Below, one piece after another: positions 25,579-33,699 of a stretch of 64,000 nucleotides of DNA. The translations under genes were made by a program, and so were the position numbers. The stretch is taken from positions 1 through 64,000 of the forward strand of contig CAPXSA010000014.1 in assembly GCA_948735595.1 (NCBI GenBank), written 5' to 3'. The notes below the pieces were generated by a model that was given only the letters and a program-made list of their open reading frames with translations, had not been told where the DNA came from and searched no databases. Origin of the DNA: an uncultured Clostridia bacterium. GTDB taxonomy: Bacteria > Bacillota > Clostridia > TANB77 > CAG-508. Position 1 is the stretch's first letter. Each line of letters starts with the position of its first letter.

Positions 25579-25680
25579 TTCTAGGAAAGTGCAATAGCAC
25601 TTGACGTAGAAGTAAGTTATGGGAATGTTACAAATTCTTAATAACTTGTTATTTAGAATTTGTTCATTGGCATTTTTCGT
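25579..25680 (+). repeat. structured interspersed repeat, copy C
   Basis: TTCTAGGAAA, stem GTGC/GCAC, TTGACGTAGAAG, TAAGTTATG, then ACAAATTCT/AGAATTTGT around an inner AATAA/TTATT stem. It lies in the pyrG leader region. Confidence 0.8.
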
Positions 25681-25682
25681 TA

Positions 25683-25765
25683 GTCGTAAGGAGCAGAGCG
25701 ACTGTACGAATAATTGATGCAATTGAGCGTGGTGAAACGAAGCGAAATTGTAATCCTTAGAAATA
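25683..25765 (+). repeat. CTGT/ACAG-type repeat, divergent copy
   Basis: Shares GATGCAATTGAGCGT, GCGAAATTGTAATCC and TTAGAAA with the copies at 27896-28030 and 33183-33250; its 5' half (GTCG..CGAC) is diverged but keeps a pairing arm. It directly precedes the pyrG ribosome site. Confidence 0.6.
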
Positions 25766-25778
25766 AAGGAGGTAAGCT

Positions 25779-27380
25779 ATGAATACAAAGTATATTTTTG
25801 TTACAGGAGGAGTAGTATCAGGACTAGGAAAAGGAATTACAGCTGCATCTTTAGGAAGATTATTAAAAAACAGAGGGTACAAAGTAGCCAATCAAAAATT
25901 TGACCCATATTTGAATGTGGATCCGGGAACTATGAGTCCATATGAACATGGAGAAGTATTTGTTACAAATGATGGAGCAGAAACAGATCTTGACTTAGGA
26001 CATTATGAGAGATTTACAGATGAGAGTTTAACCAAATATTCTTCTGTCACAACAGGCAGAATTTACTCAGAAGTAATTGAAAGAGAAAGAAGAGGAGATT
26101 ACTTAGGCAAAACCGTACAAGTTATACCTCATATTACAAATGCGATTAAAGAGAAAGCATATAAATTTGAAAATACAGATGTGGATATTGTGATTACAGA
26201 AATAGGAGGAACAGTAGGCGATATTGAAAGCTTACCATTTCTAGAGGCTATTCGCCAAATAGGATTAGAAAGAGATGAACATGATGTTATTTATATTCAT
26301 GTAACGTTATTACCATATATTTATGGTTCTAATGAACTAAAATCCAAACCAACACAGCATTCTGTAAAAGAATTACAGTCTATTGGAATCAAACCAGATA
26401 TTTTAGTATGTAGAGCAGAACAAGATATAGAGGACTCTATTCGTAATAAGCTTGCCCTATTTTGTAATGTAAAAAAAGAAGATGTTATTCAAAATAAGAC
26501 AGTGCAAGATTTATATGAGGTACCTCTTATGCTAGAACAAGAGGGGTTAGCGCACCGCGTTTGTGAGAAATTACAACTAAAGGATAAACCAGACAACAAA
26601 AATTGGGAGAAGATGATAGAGAATATTAAAAATTTAAAGGATGAAAAAGTTTCTATTGCTATTGTTGGAAAATATGTAAAATTAGAAGATTCCTATTTAT
26701 CAGTTGCAGAAAGTATCAAGCATGGCGGATTTGCAAATGGTTGTAAAGTAGAGGTTGCCTTTATAGATTGTGAAGGAATTACAAAAGAAAATGCAAAAGA
26801 AAGATTAGGACGATATAGTGGAATTATTGTGCCAGGTGGATTTGGAAATAGAGGAATTGAAGGAAAGATTGCAACAGTACAATATGCAAGAGAAAATAAA
26901 ATACCATTTTTAGGAATTTGCTTAGGAATGCAAATGGCGGTTGTGGAATTTGCAAGACATATTCTAGGATATGAAGATGCCAATTCAGAAGAATTTGATG
27001 AAACAACAGAGCATCCAGTAATTCATATTATGGAAGACCAAATACATGTAGCAAAAAAAGGTGGAACTATGAGATTAGGAGCATATCCTTGCCATATTCA
27101 AAAGGGAAGTTTAGCTGAGAAAGTATATGGAAGCTTAGAAATTTCAGAAAGACATAGACACCGTTTTGAATACAATAATGACTATAGAGAAGAAATGGAG
27201 AAAAAAGGTCTTATTTGTTCTGGTTTATCTCCAGATGGAAGTTTAGTGGAAATTGTGGAATTAAAGAACCATCCATATTTTATAGCAGCGCAATTCCACC
27301 CAGAATTTCAATCAAGGCCAGATAGACCACAGCCATTATTTGTGAACTTAGTGAAGGCAGCCAAGGCAAATAAAAGATAA
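25779..27380 (+). CDS. pyrG: CTP synthase
   Basis: A 533-residue CTP synthase (UTP + Gln + ATP to CTP). Synthetase domain: KYIFVTGGVVSGLGKGITAA with the P-loop and KFDPYLNVDPGTMSPYEHGE. Glutaminase domain from about residue 290: nucleophile Cys in GICLGMQMAVVEF and the His-Glu pair in AAQFHPEFQS. Full length. AGGAGGT ribosome site; probably monocistronic, preceded by a leader full of repeats. Confidence 0.98.
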   Translation: MNTKYIFVTGGVVSGLGKGITAASLGRLLKNRGYKVANQKFDPYLNVDPGTMSPYEHGEVFVTNDGAETDLDLGHYERFTDESLTKYSSVTTGRIYSEVIERERRGDYLGKTVQVIPHITNAIKEKAYKFENTDVDIVITEIGGTVGDIESLPFLEAIRQIGLERDEHDVIYIHVTLLPYIYGSNELKSKPTQHSVKELQSIGIKPDILVCRAEQDIEDSIRNKLALFCNVKKEDVIQNKTVQDLYEVPLMLEQEGLAHRVCEKLQLKDKPDNKNWEKMIENIKNLKDEKVSIAIVGKYVKLEDSYLSVAESIKHGGFANGCKVEVAFIDCEGITKENAKERLGRYSGIIVPGGFGNRGIEGKIATVQYARENKIPFLGICLGMQMAVVEFARHILGYEDANSEEFDETTEHPVIHIMEDQIHVAKKGGTMRLGAYPCHIQKGSLAEKVYGSLEISERHRHRFEYNNDYREEMEKKGLICSGLSPDGSLVEIVELKNHPYFIAAQFHPEFQSRPDRPQPLFVNLVKAAKANKR

Positions 27381-27414
27381 TTGTGAAAATAATGTAAAAA
27401 ATTAAAATACCTAC

Positions 27415-27471
27415 TTGACATTTACGATGATAGGGTATAAATTATTAGCAGTCAAAAATAATGACTGCTAA
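27415..27471 (+). promoter_or_regulatory. groES promoter with variant CIRCE operator (HrcA site)
   Basis: TTGACA (27415-27420) and a TATAAA-like -10 (27436-27441) are followed by TTAGCAGTC (27445-27453), nine bases, GACTGCTAA (27463-27471). The CIRCE consensus is TTAGCACTC-N9-GAGTGCTAA; here position 7 of each arm is changed in a way that keeps the palindrome perfect. HrcA repression of groES-groEL is therefore expected. Confidence 0.88.
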
Positions 27472-27585
27472 TTTTATGAAAGAGAAAGCTAGCAAAACGC
27501 AATATACAAGCACTTTGCTCTTCTAAAATATAGAAATTAGCATATAATGAAACAGAGTGTTTAAAGTAAAAAAGGAGGTATTTTT

Positions 27586-27867
27586 ATGTTAAAGCCATTA
27601 GGAACCAGAGTTGTAGTAAAAATGGTAGAAGCAGAAGAAACCACCAAAAGTGGTCTCATCATTACAAGTAAATCAGAAGAAAAATCTCAAATAGCAGAGG
27701 TTGTTAAAGTTGGACCCGGTTTAGAAGAAGATGGAAAAAAAGTTCCAATGCAAGTAAAAGAAGGAGACAAAGTAGTTTTAAATCAATATGCAGGAACAAC
27801 GATAAAATATGAGGGTGAAGAATACGTTATTGTAAAAGAAAGCGATATTCTTGCAATAGCGGAATAA
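27586..27867 (+). CDS. groES: co-chaperonin GroES
   Basis: A 93-residue GroES of normal length: KPLGTRVVVKMVEAEETTKS, the mobile loop (TTKSGLIITSKSEEK), and the C-terminal YEGEEYVIVKESDILAI. It caps GroEL. AGGAGG ribosome site; the operon is under a CIRCE operator. Unusually, 202 bases of repeat sequence separate it from groEL. Confidence 0.97.
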   Translation: MLKPLGTRVVVKMVEAEETTKSGLIITSKSEEKSQIAEVVKVGPGLEEDGKKVPMQVKEGDKVVLNQYAGTTIKYEGEEYVIVKESDILAIAE

Positions 27868-27880
27868 GGAGGAAAATAGC

Positions 27881-27910
27881 ATGACAAAAGAGATTAAGCT
27901 AGCTGTGTGA
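27881..27910 (+). pseudogene. probable relic of the original groEL start (9 codons)
   Basis: AGGAGG (27867-27872), spacer of 8, then ATG ACA AAA GAG ATT AAG followed by repeat sequence and TGA: MTKEIKLAV. The real GroEL begins MAKEIKFGED. The first six codons look like a groEL start cut off by insertion of the repeat. It could alternatively act as a short leader peptide. Confidence 0.55.
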
Positions 27911-28030
27911 AGTGAAACGAGCTACAGATAACTTATGCAATTGAGCGTATGCGAAATTAAGTCAGCTGTATGAATGTAATGAGTTACAGATGACTTATGC
28001 GTAGCATAGCGAAGTTGTAATCCTTAGAAA
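27896..28030 (+). repeat. CTGT/ACAG-type repeat, two tandem units between groES and groEL
   Basis: Unit 1 (about 27900-27962): AGCTGTGTGAAGTGAAACGA, GCTACAGATAACTTATGC, AATTGAGCGTATGCGAAATT. Unit 2 (about 27963-28025): AGCTGTATGAATG, GTTACAGATGACTTATGC, GCATAGCGAAGTTGTAATCC. Each has a CTGT..ACAG pairing and a TATGC..GCATA pairing. Confidence 0.75.
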
Positions 28031-28069
28031 AAGCCAGAAGAAGTATATAAATTTAAAGGAGGAAAAAAC

Positions 28070-29701
28070 ATGGCTAAAGAAATAAAATTTGGAGAAGACG
28101 CTAGAAAAAGTCTATTAAATGGCGTTAATAAATTAGCAGATACTGTAAAAGTAACATTAGGACCAAAAGGAAGAAATGTTGTATTAGATAAAAAGTTTGG
28201 TGCACCATTAATCACAAATGATGGTGTTACTATTGCAAAAGAAATTGAGTTAGATGACCCATATGAAAACATGGGAGCACAAATTGTAAAAGAAGTATCT
28301 ATTAAAACAAATGATGTAGCAGGAGATGGAACAACTACTGCTATGGTGCTAGCACAAAACATGATTCGTGAAGGTGTGAAAAACGTAGCAGCAGGTGGAG
28401 ATCCAATGGCTATTAAAAGAGGTATGGATAAGACCATGAATGCTGCAGTAGAAGCATTAAAAGAAAGTAGTGTTCAAGTAAATGGAAAAGAAGATATTGC
28501 AAGAGTTGCAAGTATTTCTGCAAACAATGATGAAGTGGGAGAATTGATTTCAGAAGCAATGGAGAAAGTTTCTAAAGATGGTGTTATTACCATTGAAGAA
28601 TCTAAAACATCTCAAACTGAATTAGATGTAGTAGAAGGAATGCAATTTAATAAAGGTTATGTTTCTCCATATATGGTAACTGACACTGAAAAAATGGAAG
28701 CAATTGTAGACAATCCATATATCTTAATCACAGACAAGAAGATTAGCAATATTCAAGAAATTCTACCTTTATTAGAAAGCTTAATGCAACAATCAGGAAA
28801 ATTAGTAATTATTTGTGATGATATTGAAGGTGAAGCATTATCAACTTTAATTCTAAATAAATTAAGAGGTGTCATCAATGTAGTAGCAGTAAAAGCACCT
28901 GGATATGGAGATAAGAGAAAACAAATGCTAGAAGATATTAGCATTTTAACAGGAGGAGAAGTTATCACATCTGATTTAGGGCTAGAATTAAAAGATACTA
29001 CAATTGAACAACTAGGTAGAGCAAGACAAATTAAAGTACAAAAAGAAAATACTATTATTGTAGATGGTATGGGAGAAAAAGCTCAAATTGACGCAAGAGT
29101 AGCACAATTGAAAGCACAAATTTCAGAAGAAAAGAGCTCATTTGAAAAAGAAAACTTACAAGAACGCTTAGCAAAAATTGCTGGTGGTGTAGCTGTTATT
29201 GGTGTAGGAGCTGCAACAGAAGTAGAAATGAAGGATAGAAAATTAAGAATAGAAGATGCTCTATCTGCAACAAAAGCAGCAGTAGAAGAAGGAATTGTAC
29301 CAGGTGGTGGAACAGCCTATATTGATATCATTCCTAAAGTAGCAAAAACAGTTGAGACACTAGAAGGAGACGAAAAGATAGGTGGAAAAATAATCTTAAG
29401 AGCATTAGAAGAACCAGGAAGACAAATTGCAGTCAATGCAGGATTAGAGCCATCTGTTATCTTAGAAAAAGTAAAGAATAGCCCAGTTGGTGTAGGATTT
29501 GACGCAGCAACAGAAACCTATGTAGACATGAAAAAAGCAGGAATTGTAGACCCAACAAAGGTATCAAGGAGTGCTATTCAAAATGCAGTATCTATTGCAT
29601 CTATGATTTTGACAACAGAAGGCTTGGTAACAGATAAAAAAGAACCAGAATCTTGTAAATGTGGACATAACGACCACGAGGATATGAGCGGAATGTATTA
29701 A
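28070..29701 (+). CDS. groEL: chaperonin GroEL
   Basis: A 543-residue GroEL of normal length. ATP-binding LGPKGRNVVLDKKFGAP and GDGTTTAMVLAQ, apical-domain VEGMQFNKGYVSPYM, and VEEGIVPGGGTAYI are all present. The C-terminal tail is not the usual GGM repeat but carries Cys and His (SCKCGHNDHEDMSGMY), a possible metal-binding end. AAAGGAGG ribosome site. Separated from groES by an inserted repeat. Confidence 0.98.
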   Translation: MAKEIKFGEDARKSLLNGVNKLADTVKVTLGPKGRNVVLDKKFGAPLITNDGVTIAKEIELDDPYENMGAQIVKEVSIKTNDVAGDGTTTAMVLAQNMIREGVKNVAAGGDPMAIKRGMDKTMNAAVEALKESSVQVNGKEDIARVASISANNDEVGELISEAMEKVSKDGVITIEESKTSQTELDVVEGMQFNKGYVSPYMVTDTEKMEAIVDNPYILITDKKISNIQEILPLLESLMQQSGKLVIICDDIEGEALSTLILNKLRGVINVVAVKAPGYGDKRKQMLEDISILTGGEVITSDLGLELKDTTIEQLGRARQIKVQKENTIIVDGMGEKAQIDARVAQLKAQISEEKSSFEKENLQERLAKIAGGVAVIGVGAATEVEMKDRKLRIEDALSATKAAVEEGIVPGGGTAYIDIIPKVAKTVETLEGDEKIGGKIILRALEEPGRQIAVNAGLEPSVILEKVKNSPVGVGFDAATETYVDMKKAGIVDPTKVSRSAIQNAVSIASMILTTEGLVTDKKEPESCKCGHNDHEDMSGMY

Positions 29702-29707
29702 AATAAA

Positions 29708-29765
29708 GTGTCAGGTTGGGGACGTTCCTTTTCCTGACACTTTTGTCAGTTTTGGGACATACCTT
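29708..29765 (+). repeat. REP-like element 3 after groEL
   Basis: GTGTCAGGTTGGGGACGTTC, CTTTTCCTGACAC, then TTTTGTCAGTTTTGGGACAT and ACC. Nearly identical in layout to element 2 and to the reverse of element 6. Confidence 0.88.
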
Positions 29766-29835
29766 GAACTAGCACTTTACTTTTGATATTAATCAAGCTA
29801 TAATAGAGGGAGTATAAATAAAAGAAGGAATAGAT

Positions 29836-31200
29836 ATGGAACAAAGAACAGTAGCATTTTGCACTTTAGGCTGTAAAGTAAACCAATATGAAACAAATGC
29901 CATGATGCAAAGTTTTATAGAAACAGGATATGGAATAGTAGAGTTTGAAGAAAAAGCGGATATTTATGTTGTAAATACTTGTACTGTAACGAACATGGCA
30001 GACAAAAAATCAAGACAGATGCTTAGAAGAGTTAAGGAAATTAACCCTAACTCCATTCTTGTAGCAGTAGGATGTTATGTGCAAGTAGCAAAAGAAAAAT
30101 TAGAAGAAATACCTGAAATTGACTTGATTTTAGGAGTAAATGAAAAAAGTGAAATTGTAGAATATGTAGAAGAATTAATTAGAACCAAAAACACTACAGT
30201 AATGCAAGTATCAGATGTAGCAAAACAAGAAGAATTTGTAGAATTTGGACCTGTAACTTATACAGAAAAAACAAGAGCAGTTATTAAAGTACAAGATGGA
30301 TGCAATCAATTTTGTTCTTATTGTATTATTCCTTATGCTAGAGGGCGCATTAGAAGCAGAAGACCAGAATGGGTGATGGCAGAAATAACGAGAATTGCAG
30401 AAAAAGGAATTAAGGAAGTAGTCTTAACAGGAATTCATCTAGCTTCTTATGGTAGAGATTTTGCCAAGAATATTGTTGCAGATATTTCAAATGATTTTGA
30501 ATATGAAATAGACAAAAAAGAATTTTTGCTAATTGACTTACTAGAAGAAATACAGAAAATAGAGGGAATCGAAAGAATACGCTTAGGATCGTTAGAGCCT
30601 ACTTTGATTACTGAAGAATTTGTTGCAAGATTATCAAAACTTTCCAAAATATGTGACCAATTTCATTTATCATTACAAAGTGGATGTGATGAAACATTAA
30701 AAAGAATGAACCGAAAATATACAACAGAAGAATTTGAAAAGGGAGTAGAACTTTTAAGAAAAGCATATCCAAAAGTACACTTAACAACAGATGTGATTGT
30801 AGGGTTTCCAGGAGAAACAGAGGAAGAATTTCAAAAGACATATGTATTTTTAGAAAAAATTAAATTCTATAAAATGCACGTTTTTAAGTATTCTCCAAGA
30901 AGTGGGACAGTAGCTGCTAAAATGCCAAATCAAATTGATGGAAATGTGAAAGAAGAAAGAAGCAATTTACTAATGGAACTTTCAGACAAAAATGAAACAG
31001 AATATCAAAAACGATATATAGGAAAACAAGTAGAAGTATTACTAGAAGATAGAGAAGGAGAATATATCAAGGGGCATACGACAAATTATATGGTGGTAAA
31101 AGTAAGAACGACAGAAGAATTAGAAAATATTATTCAGGAAGTAATGATAACAGGTGTACAGAATTTAGAGACAATTGGTGAAATTGGAATAAATCCATAG
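29836..31200 (+). CDS. mtaB: tRNA (N6-threonylcarbamoyladenosine37-C2)-methylthiotransferase MtaB
   Basis: A 454-residue radical-SAM methylthiotransferase that turns t6A37 into ms2t6A37 in tRNAs reading ANN codons. N-terminal UPF0004 domain: FCTLGCKVNQYETNAM, VNTCTVT and VGCYVQ, giving the three Cys of the auxiliary cluster. Radical SAM motif CNQFCSYCIIPYARGRIRSR (about residues 155-174). C-terminal TRAM domain (about 390-450). Normal length. Confidence 0.95.
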   Translation: MEQRTVAFCTLGCKVNQYETNAMMQSFIETGYGIVEFEEKADIYVVNTCTVTNMADKKSRQMLRRVKEINPNSILVAVGCYVQVAKEKLEEIPEIDLILGVNEKSEIVEYVEELIRTKNTTVMQVSDVAKQEEFVEFGPVTYTEKTRAVIKVQDGCNQFCSYCIIPYARGRIRSRRPEWVMAEITRIAEKGIKEVVLTGIHLASYGRDFAKNIVADISNDFEYEIDKKEFLLIDLLEEIQKIEGIERIRLGSLEPTLITEEFVARLSKLSKICDQFHLSLQSGCDETLKRMNRKYTTEEFEKGVELLRKAYPKVHLTTDVIVGFPGETEEEFQKTYVFLEKIKFYKMHVFKYSPRSGTVAAKMPNQIDGNVKEERSNLLMELSDKNETEYQKRYIGKQVEVLLEDREGEYIKGHTTNYMVVKVRTTEELENIIQEVMITGVQNLETIGEIGINP

Positions 31201-31205
31201 TATAA

Positions 31206-31342
31206 AAGGGATTCTTACTTCAATAATAGAGAGTGCAAACCCAAGTAGATTTACAACAACTCATAACAGGAACTATCTTGAGGTAAATGAAGCCCTTCAC
31301 TTAAACCAACTAAGATTAACATTTTAGTTGGTTTTAATTTGG
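31206..31342 (+). ncRNA. unidentified structured RNA or leader between mtaB and alaS
   Basis: AAGGGATTC (about 31206-31214) can pair with GAAGCCCTT (about 31291-31299), closing a region of about 95 bases that contains a GATTTAC/GTAAATG pairing. A terminator follows: AACCAACTAA pairs with TTAGTTGGTT (about 31311-31340) before T-rich sequence. The alaS promoter lies downstream, so this is either the mtaB 3' end or a separate small RNA. It lacks the T-box core. Confidence 0.35.
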
Positions 31343-31351
31343 TTAAATATC

Positions 31352-31380
31352 TTGATTTATAATTATGAATGATATATAAT
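31352..31380 (+). promoter_or_regulatory. alaS promoter
   Basis: TTGATT (31352-31357), 17 bases, TATAAT (31375-31380). Confidence 0.75.
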
Positions 31381-31430
31381 TTTAAACACAATTAGTCTAA
31401 AATCGAGAAATAAGGGGAAGATGATAAACA

Positions 31431-33185
31431 ATGAAAGCAATAGAAATAAGAAATAAATATTTAAACTTTTTCAAAAGTCATGGGCACAAAGTTATTCCAA
31501 GCGCACCATTAATACCAGAAAATGACCCATCAGTCTTATTTACAACAGCGGGGATGCAACCATTAGTACCTTATCTATTAGGAGAAAAGCATCCTGAAGG
31601 AACTAGACTTACAGATTATCAAAAATGTATTAGAACAAACGATATTGACGAAGTAGGAGACAATCGCCATCTTACTTACTTTGAGATGCTTGGAAATTGG
31701 TCTTTAGGAGATTATTTTAAAGAAGAAGCAATTGCGATGTCCTATGAATTTTTAACAAAAGAATTAGGGATTGATCCAGAAAAGTTATCTGTTACTTGTT
31801 TTGCAGGAGATGAAGATGCACCAAGAGATACAGTAGCTGCCGAAGCTTGGAAAAAAGCAGGAATTCCAGAAGAAAGAATTTATTTCTATGGGAAAGACAA
31901 TAACTGGTGGATAGCAGGAGAAGAAGGACCTTGTGGACCAGATACAGAAATGTTCTTAGATACAGGAAGACCAACATGTAGCCCAAACTGCGGACCTGAT
32001 TGCGATTGCGGTAAATATGTAGAAATTTGGAACAATGTATTTATGGAATTCTATAAAGCAAAAGATGGTTCTATTTCTAAATTAAAACAACAAAATGTAG
32101 ATACTGGTCTTGGACTAGAAAGAATGGCAATGCTATTACAAGGAAAAGAAACTCCTTTTGACATTGAACTATTCTTACCAGTGATGGAAAAATTGAAAGA
32201 ACTAGCAAAAGTAGATTATATAGAAAGTAGAAGAATTGTAGCAGAACACTTGCGTTCAAGTATGATGATAATAGCAGACGGAGGAAGACCAAGTAATATT
32301 GATAGAGGTTATGTTCTAAGAAGACTAATTAGAAGAATGACAAGACATTTAAACAAATTACAAATTGACTTAAATGAACTTCCAACATTAATAGAACTAT
32401 ATGTAGAAACCTTAAAAGAACTATATCCAGATTTAGCAGAGAAAAAAGAAACTATAAAAGAAGTTATAGTAGCTGAAAAAGATAAATTTGTAAAAACTTT
32501 AGCAAATGGAGAAAGAGAGTTCAATAAAGTAGTTAGCAAATTAAAACAAGAGAATAAGAAAGTAGTTGATGGGCATACTATATTCAAGTTATATGAAACT
32601 TATGGTTTTCCACCAGAGGTTACACAAGACTTGGCAAAGGAACAAGGTTTTGAAATAGAGATGACAGAATTTGACAAGCTATTTAAAGAACATCAAGAAA
32701 AATCAAGACAAGGTAGCGAGCAAAAATTCAAAGGTGGCTTGGCAGAACAAAATGAACAAACGACTAAATACCATACTGCAACACACCTTTTAAATGCGGC
32801 ACTAAAAGTAGTTATAAGTCAAGATATCCACCAAAAGGGTTCTAACATTACAACTGAAAGAATGAGATTTGACTTTAGTTGTGACCATAAATTAACAGAC
32901 GAAGAAAAACAAAAAGTAGAAGATTTAGTAAATGAATGGATCAAACAAGATTTGCCTGTTACTATTAAAACTATGAAAAAAGAAGATGCAGTATCTTCTG
33001 GGGCAGAATGTATGTTTATAGAGAAGTATCCAGATGAAGTTACAGTATATACAATAGGAGAGGTATCAAAAGAAATTTGTGGAGGGCCTCATGTAACACA
33101 TACTGCAGAACTTGGTCATTTCACAATTAAAAAAGAAGAAGCAAGTTCAGCAGGAGTTAGAAGAATTAAAGCGGTGTTAAGTTAG
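31431..33185 (+). CDS. alaS: alanine--tRNA ligase, short form without C-Ala domain
   Basis: A 584-residue AlaRS. Catalytic core with motif 1-3 regions (TTAGMQPLVPYLLGEKHPEG, NDIDEVGDNRHLTYFEMLGN), a zinc-type cluster CSPNCGPDCDCG, then the tRNA-recognition and editing (SAD) domain with HTATHLLNAAL and CGGPHVTHT. The usual DHHA1/C-Ala domain of about 250-300 residues is absent; the frame stops right after the SAD domain. Short AlaRS forms exist in some lineages. The stop codon lies within the first bases of a CTGT/ACAG-type repeat, so repeat insertion may have set the end. Confidence 0.93.
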   Translation: MKAIEIRNKYLNFFKSHGHKVIPSAPLIPENDPSVLFTTAGMQPLVPYLLGEKHPEGTRLTDYQKCIRTNDIDEVGDNRHLTYFEMLGNWSLGDYFKEEAIAMSYEFLTKELGIDPEKLSVTCFAGDEDAPRDTVAAEAWKKAGIPEERIYFYGKDNNWWIAGEEGPCGPDTEMFLDTGRPTCSPNCGPDCDCGKYVEIWNNVFMEFYKAKDGSISKLKQQNVDTGLGLERMAMLLQGKETPFDIELFLPVMEKLKELAKVDYIESRRIVAEHLRSSMMIIADGGRPSNIDRGYVLRRLIRRMTRHLNKLQIDLNELPTLIELYVETLKELYPDLAEKKETIKEVIVAEKDKFVKTLANGEREFNKVVSKLKQENKKVVDGHTIFKLYETYGFPPEVTQDLAKEQGFEIEMTEFDKLFKEHQEKSRQGSEQKFKGGLAEQNEQTTKYHTATHLLNAALKVVISQDIHQKGSNITTERMRFDFSCDHKLTDEEKQKVEDLVNEWIKQDLPVTIKTMKKEDAVSSGAECMFIEKYPDEVTVYTIGEVSKEICGGPHVTHTAELGHFTIKKEEASSAGVRRIKAVLS

Positions 33186-33250
33186 CTGTGCGAAGCAAAG
33201 CAAGCTACAGATAACTTATGCAATTGAACGTATGTGAAATTGCGAACCTT
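33183..33250 (+). repeat. CTGT/ACAG-type repeat after alaS
   Basis: TAGCTGTGCGAAGCAAAGCA, AGCTACAGATAACTTATGC, AATTGAACGTATGTGAAATT. About 85 percent identical by eye to unit 1 between groES and groEL. The alaS stop TAG overlaps its 5' end. Confidence 0.75.
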
Positions 33251-33265
33251 AAAAGGAGAAGTAAA

Positions 33266-33613
33266 ATGGAAGATTGTATTTTTTGTAAAATTATTAAAGG
33301 AGAAATTCCTTCAGATAAAGTATATGAAGATGATGAAATTTTAGCTTTTAAAGATATTCAACCAGCAGCACCAATTCATGTGCTAGTAATTCCTAAAAAA
33401 CATATTACAAATTTAATGGAAATTTCAGAAACAGACAGTGAATTAATGGGAAAAATTGTAGTAGCAATGCAAAAAATAGCAAAACAATTAGGAATAGATG
33501 AAAAGGGATTTCGTATTATTTCTAATTGCGGACCAGATTCTGGACAAGAAGTAATGCACTTGCATTTTCACTTATTAGCAGGTAGAACAATGGGACCAAA
33601 AATTGTTAGCTAA
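33266..33613 (+). CDS. HIT family (HinT-like) purine nucleotide phosphoramidase
   Basis: A 115-residue histidine-triad protein. CIFCKIIKGEIPSDKVYEDD at the start, AFKDIQPAAPIHVLVIPKKH in the middle, and the catalytic triad motif HLHFHLL at the end. HinT enzymes hydrolyse AMP-lysine and aminoacyl-adenylates. AAAAGGAG ribosome site supports the ATG at 33266; a longer frame from 33218 would begin in the repeat. Confidence 0.93.
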   Translation: MEDCIFCKIIKGEIPSDKVYEDDEILAFKDIQPAAPIHVLVIPKKHITNLMEISETDSELMGKIVVAMQKIAKQLGIDEKGFRIISNCGPDSGQEVMHLHFHLLAGRTMGPKIVS

Positions 33614-33699
33614 AAACAAAAGAAATATATAGAAAAACTTTAGAAAATATGGTATAATAATTATATAATTGGGAACTTCTAAATAAAGGAGGGATACAA

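Noticed and set aside
31206..31342. T-box riboswitch upstream of alaS
   Set aside because: No TGGNACCGCG-like T-box sequence and no antiterminator bulge could be found; the promoter of alaS lies downstream of the structure.
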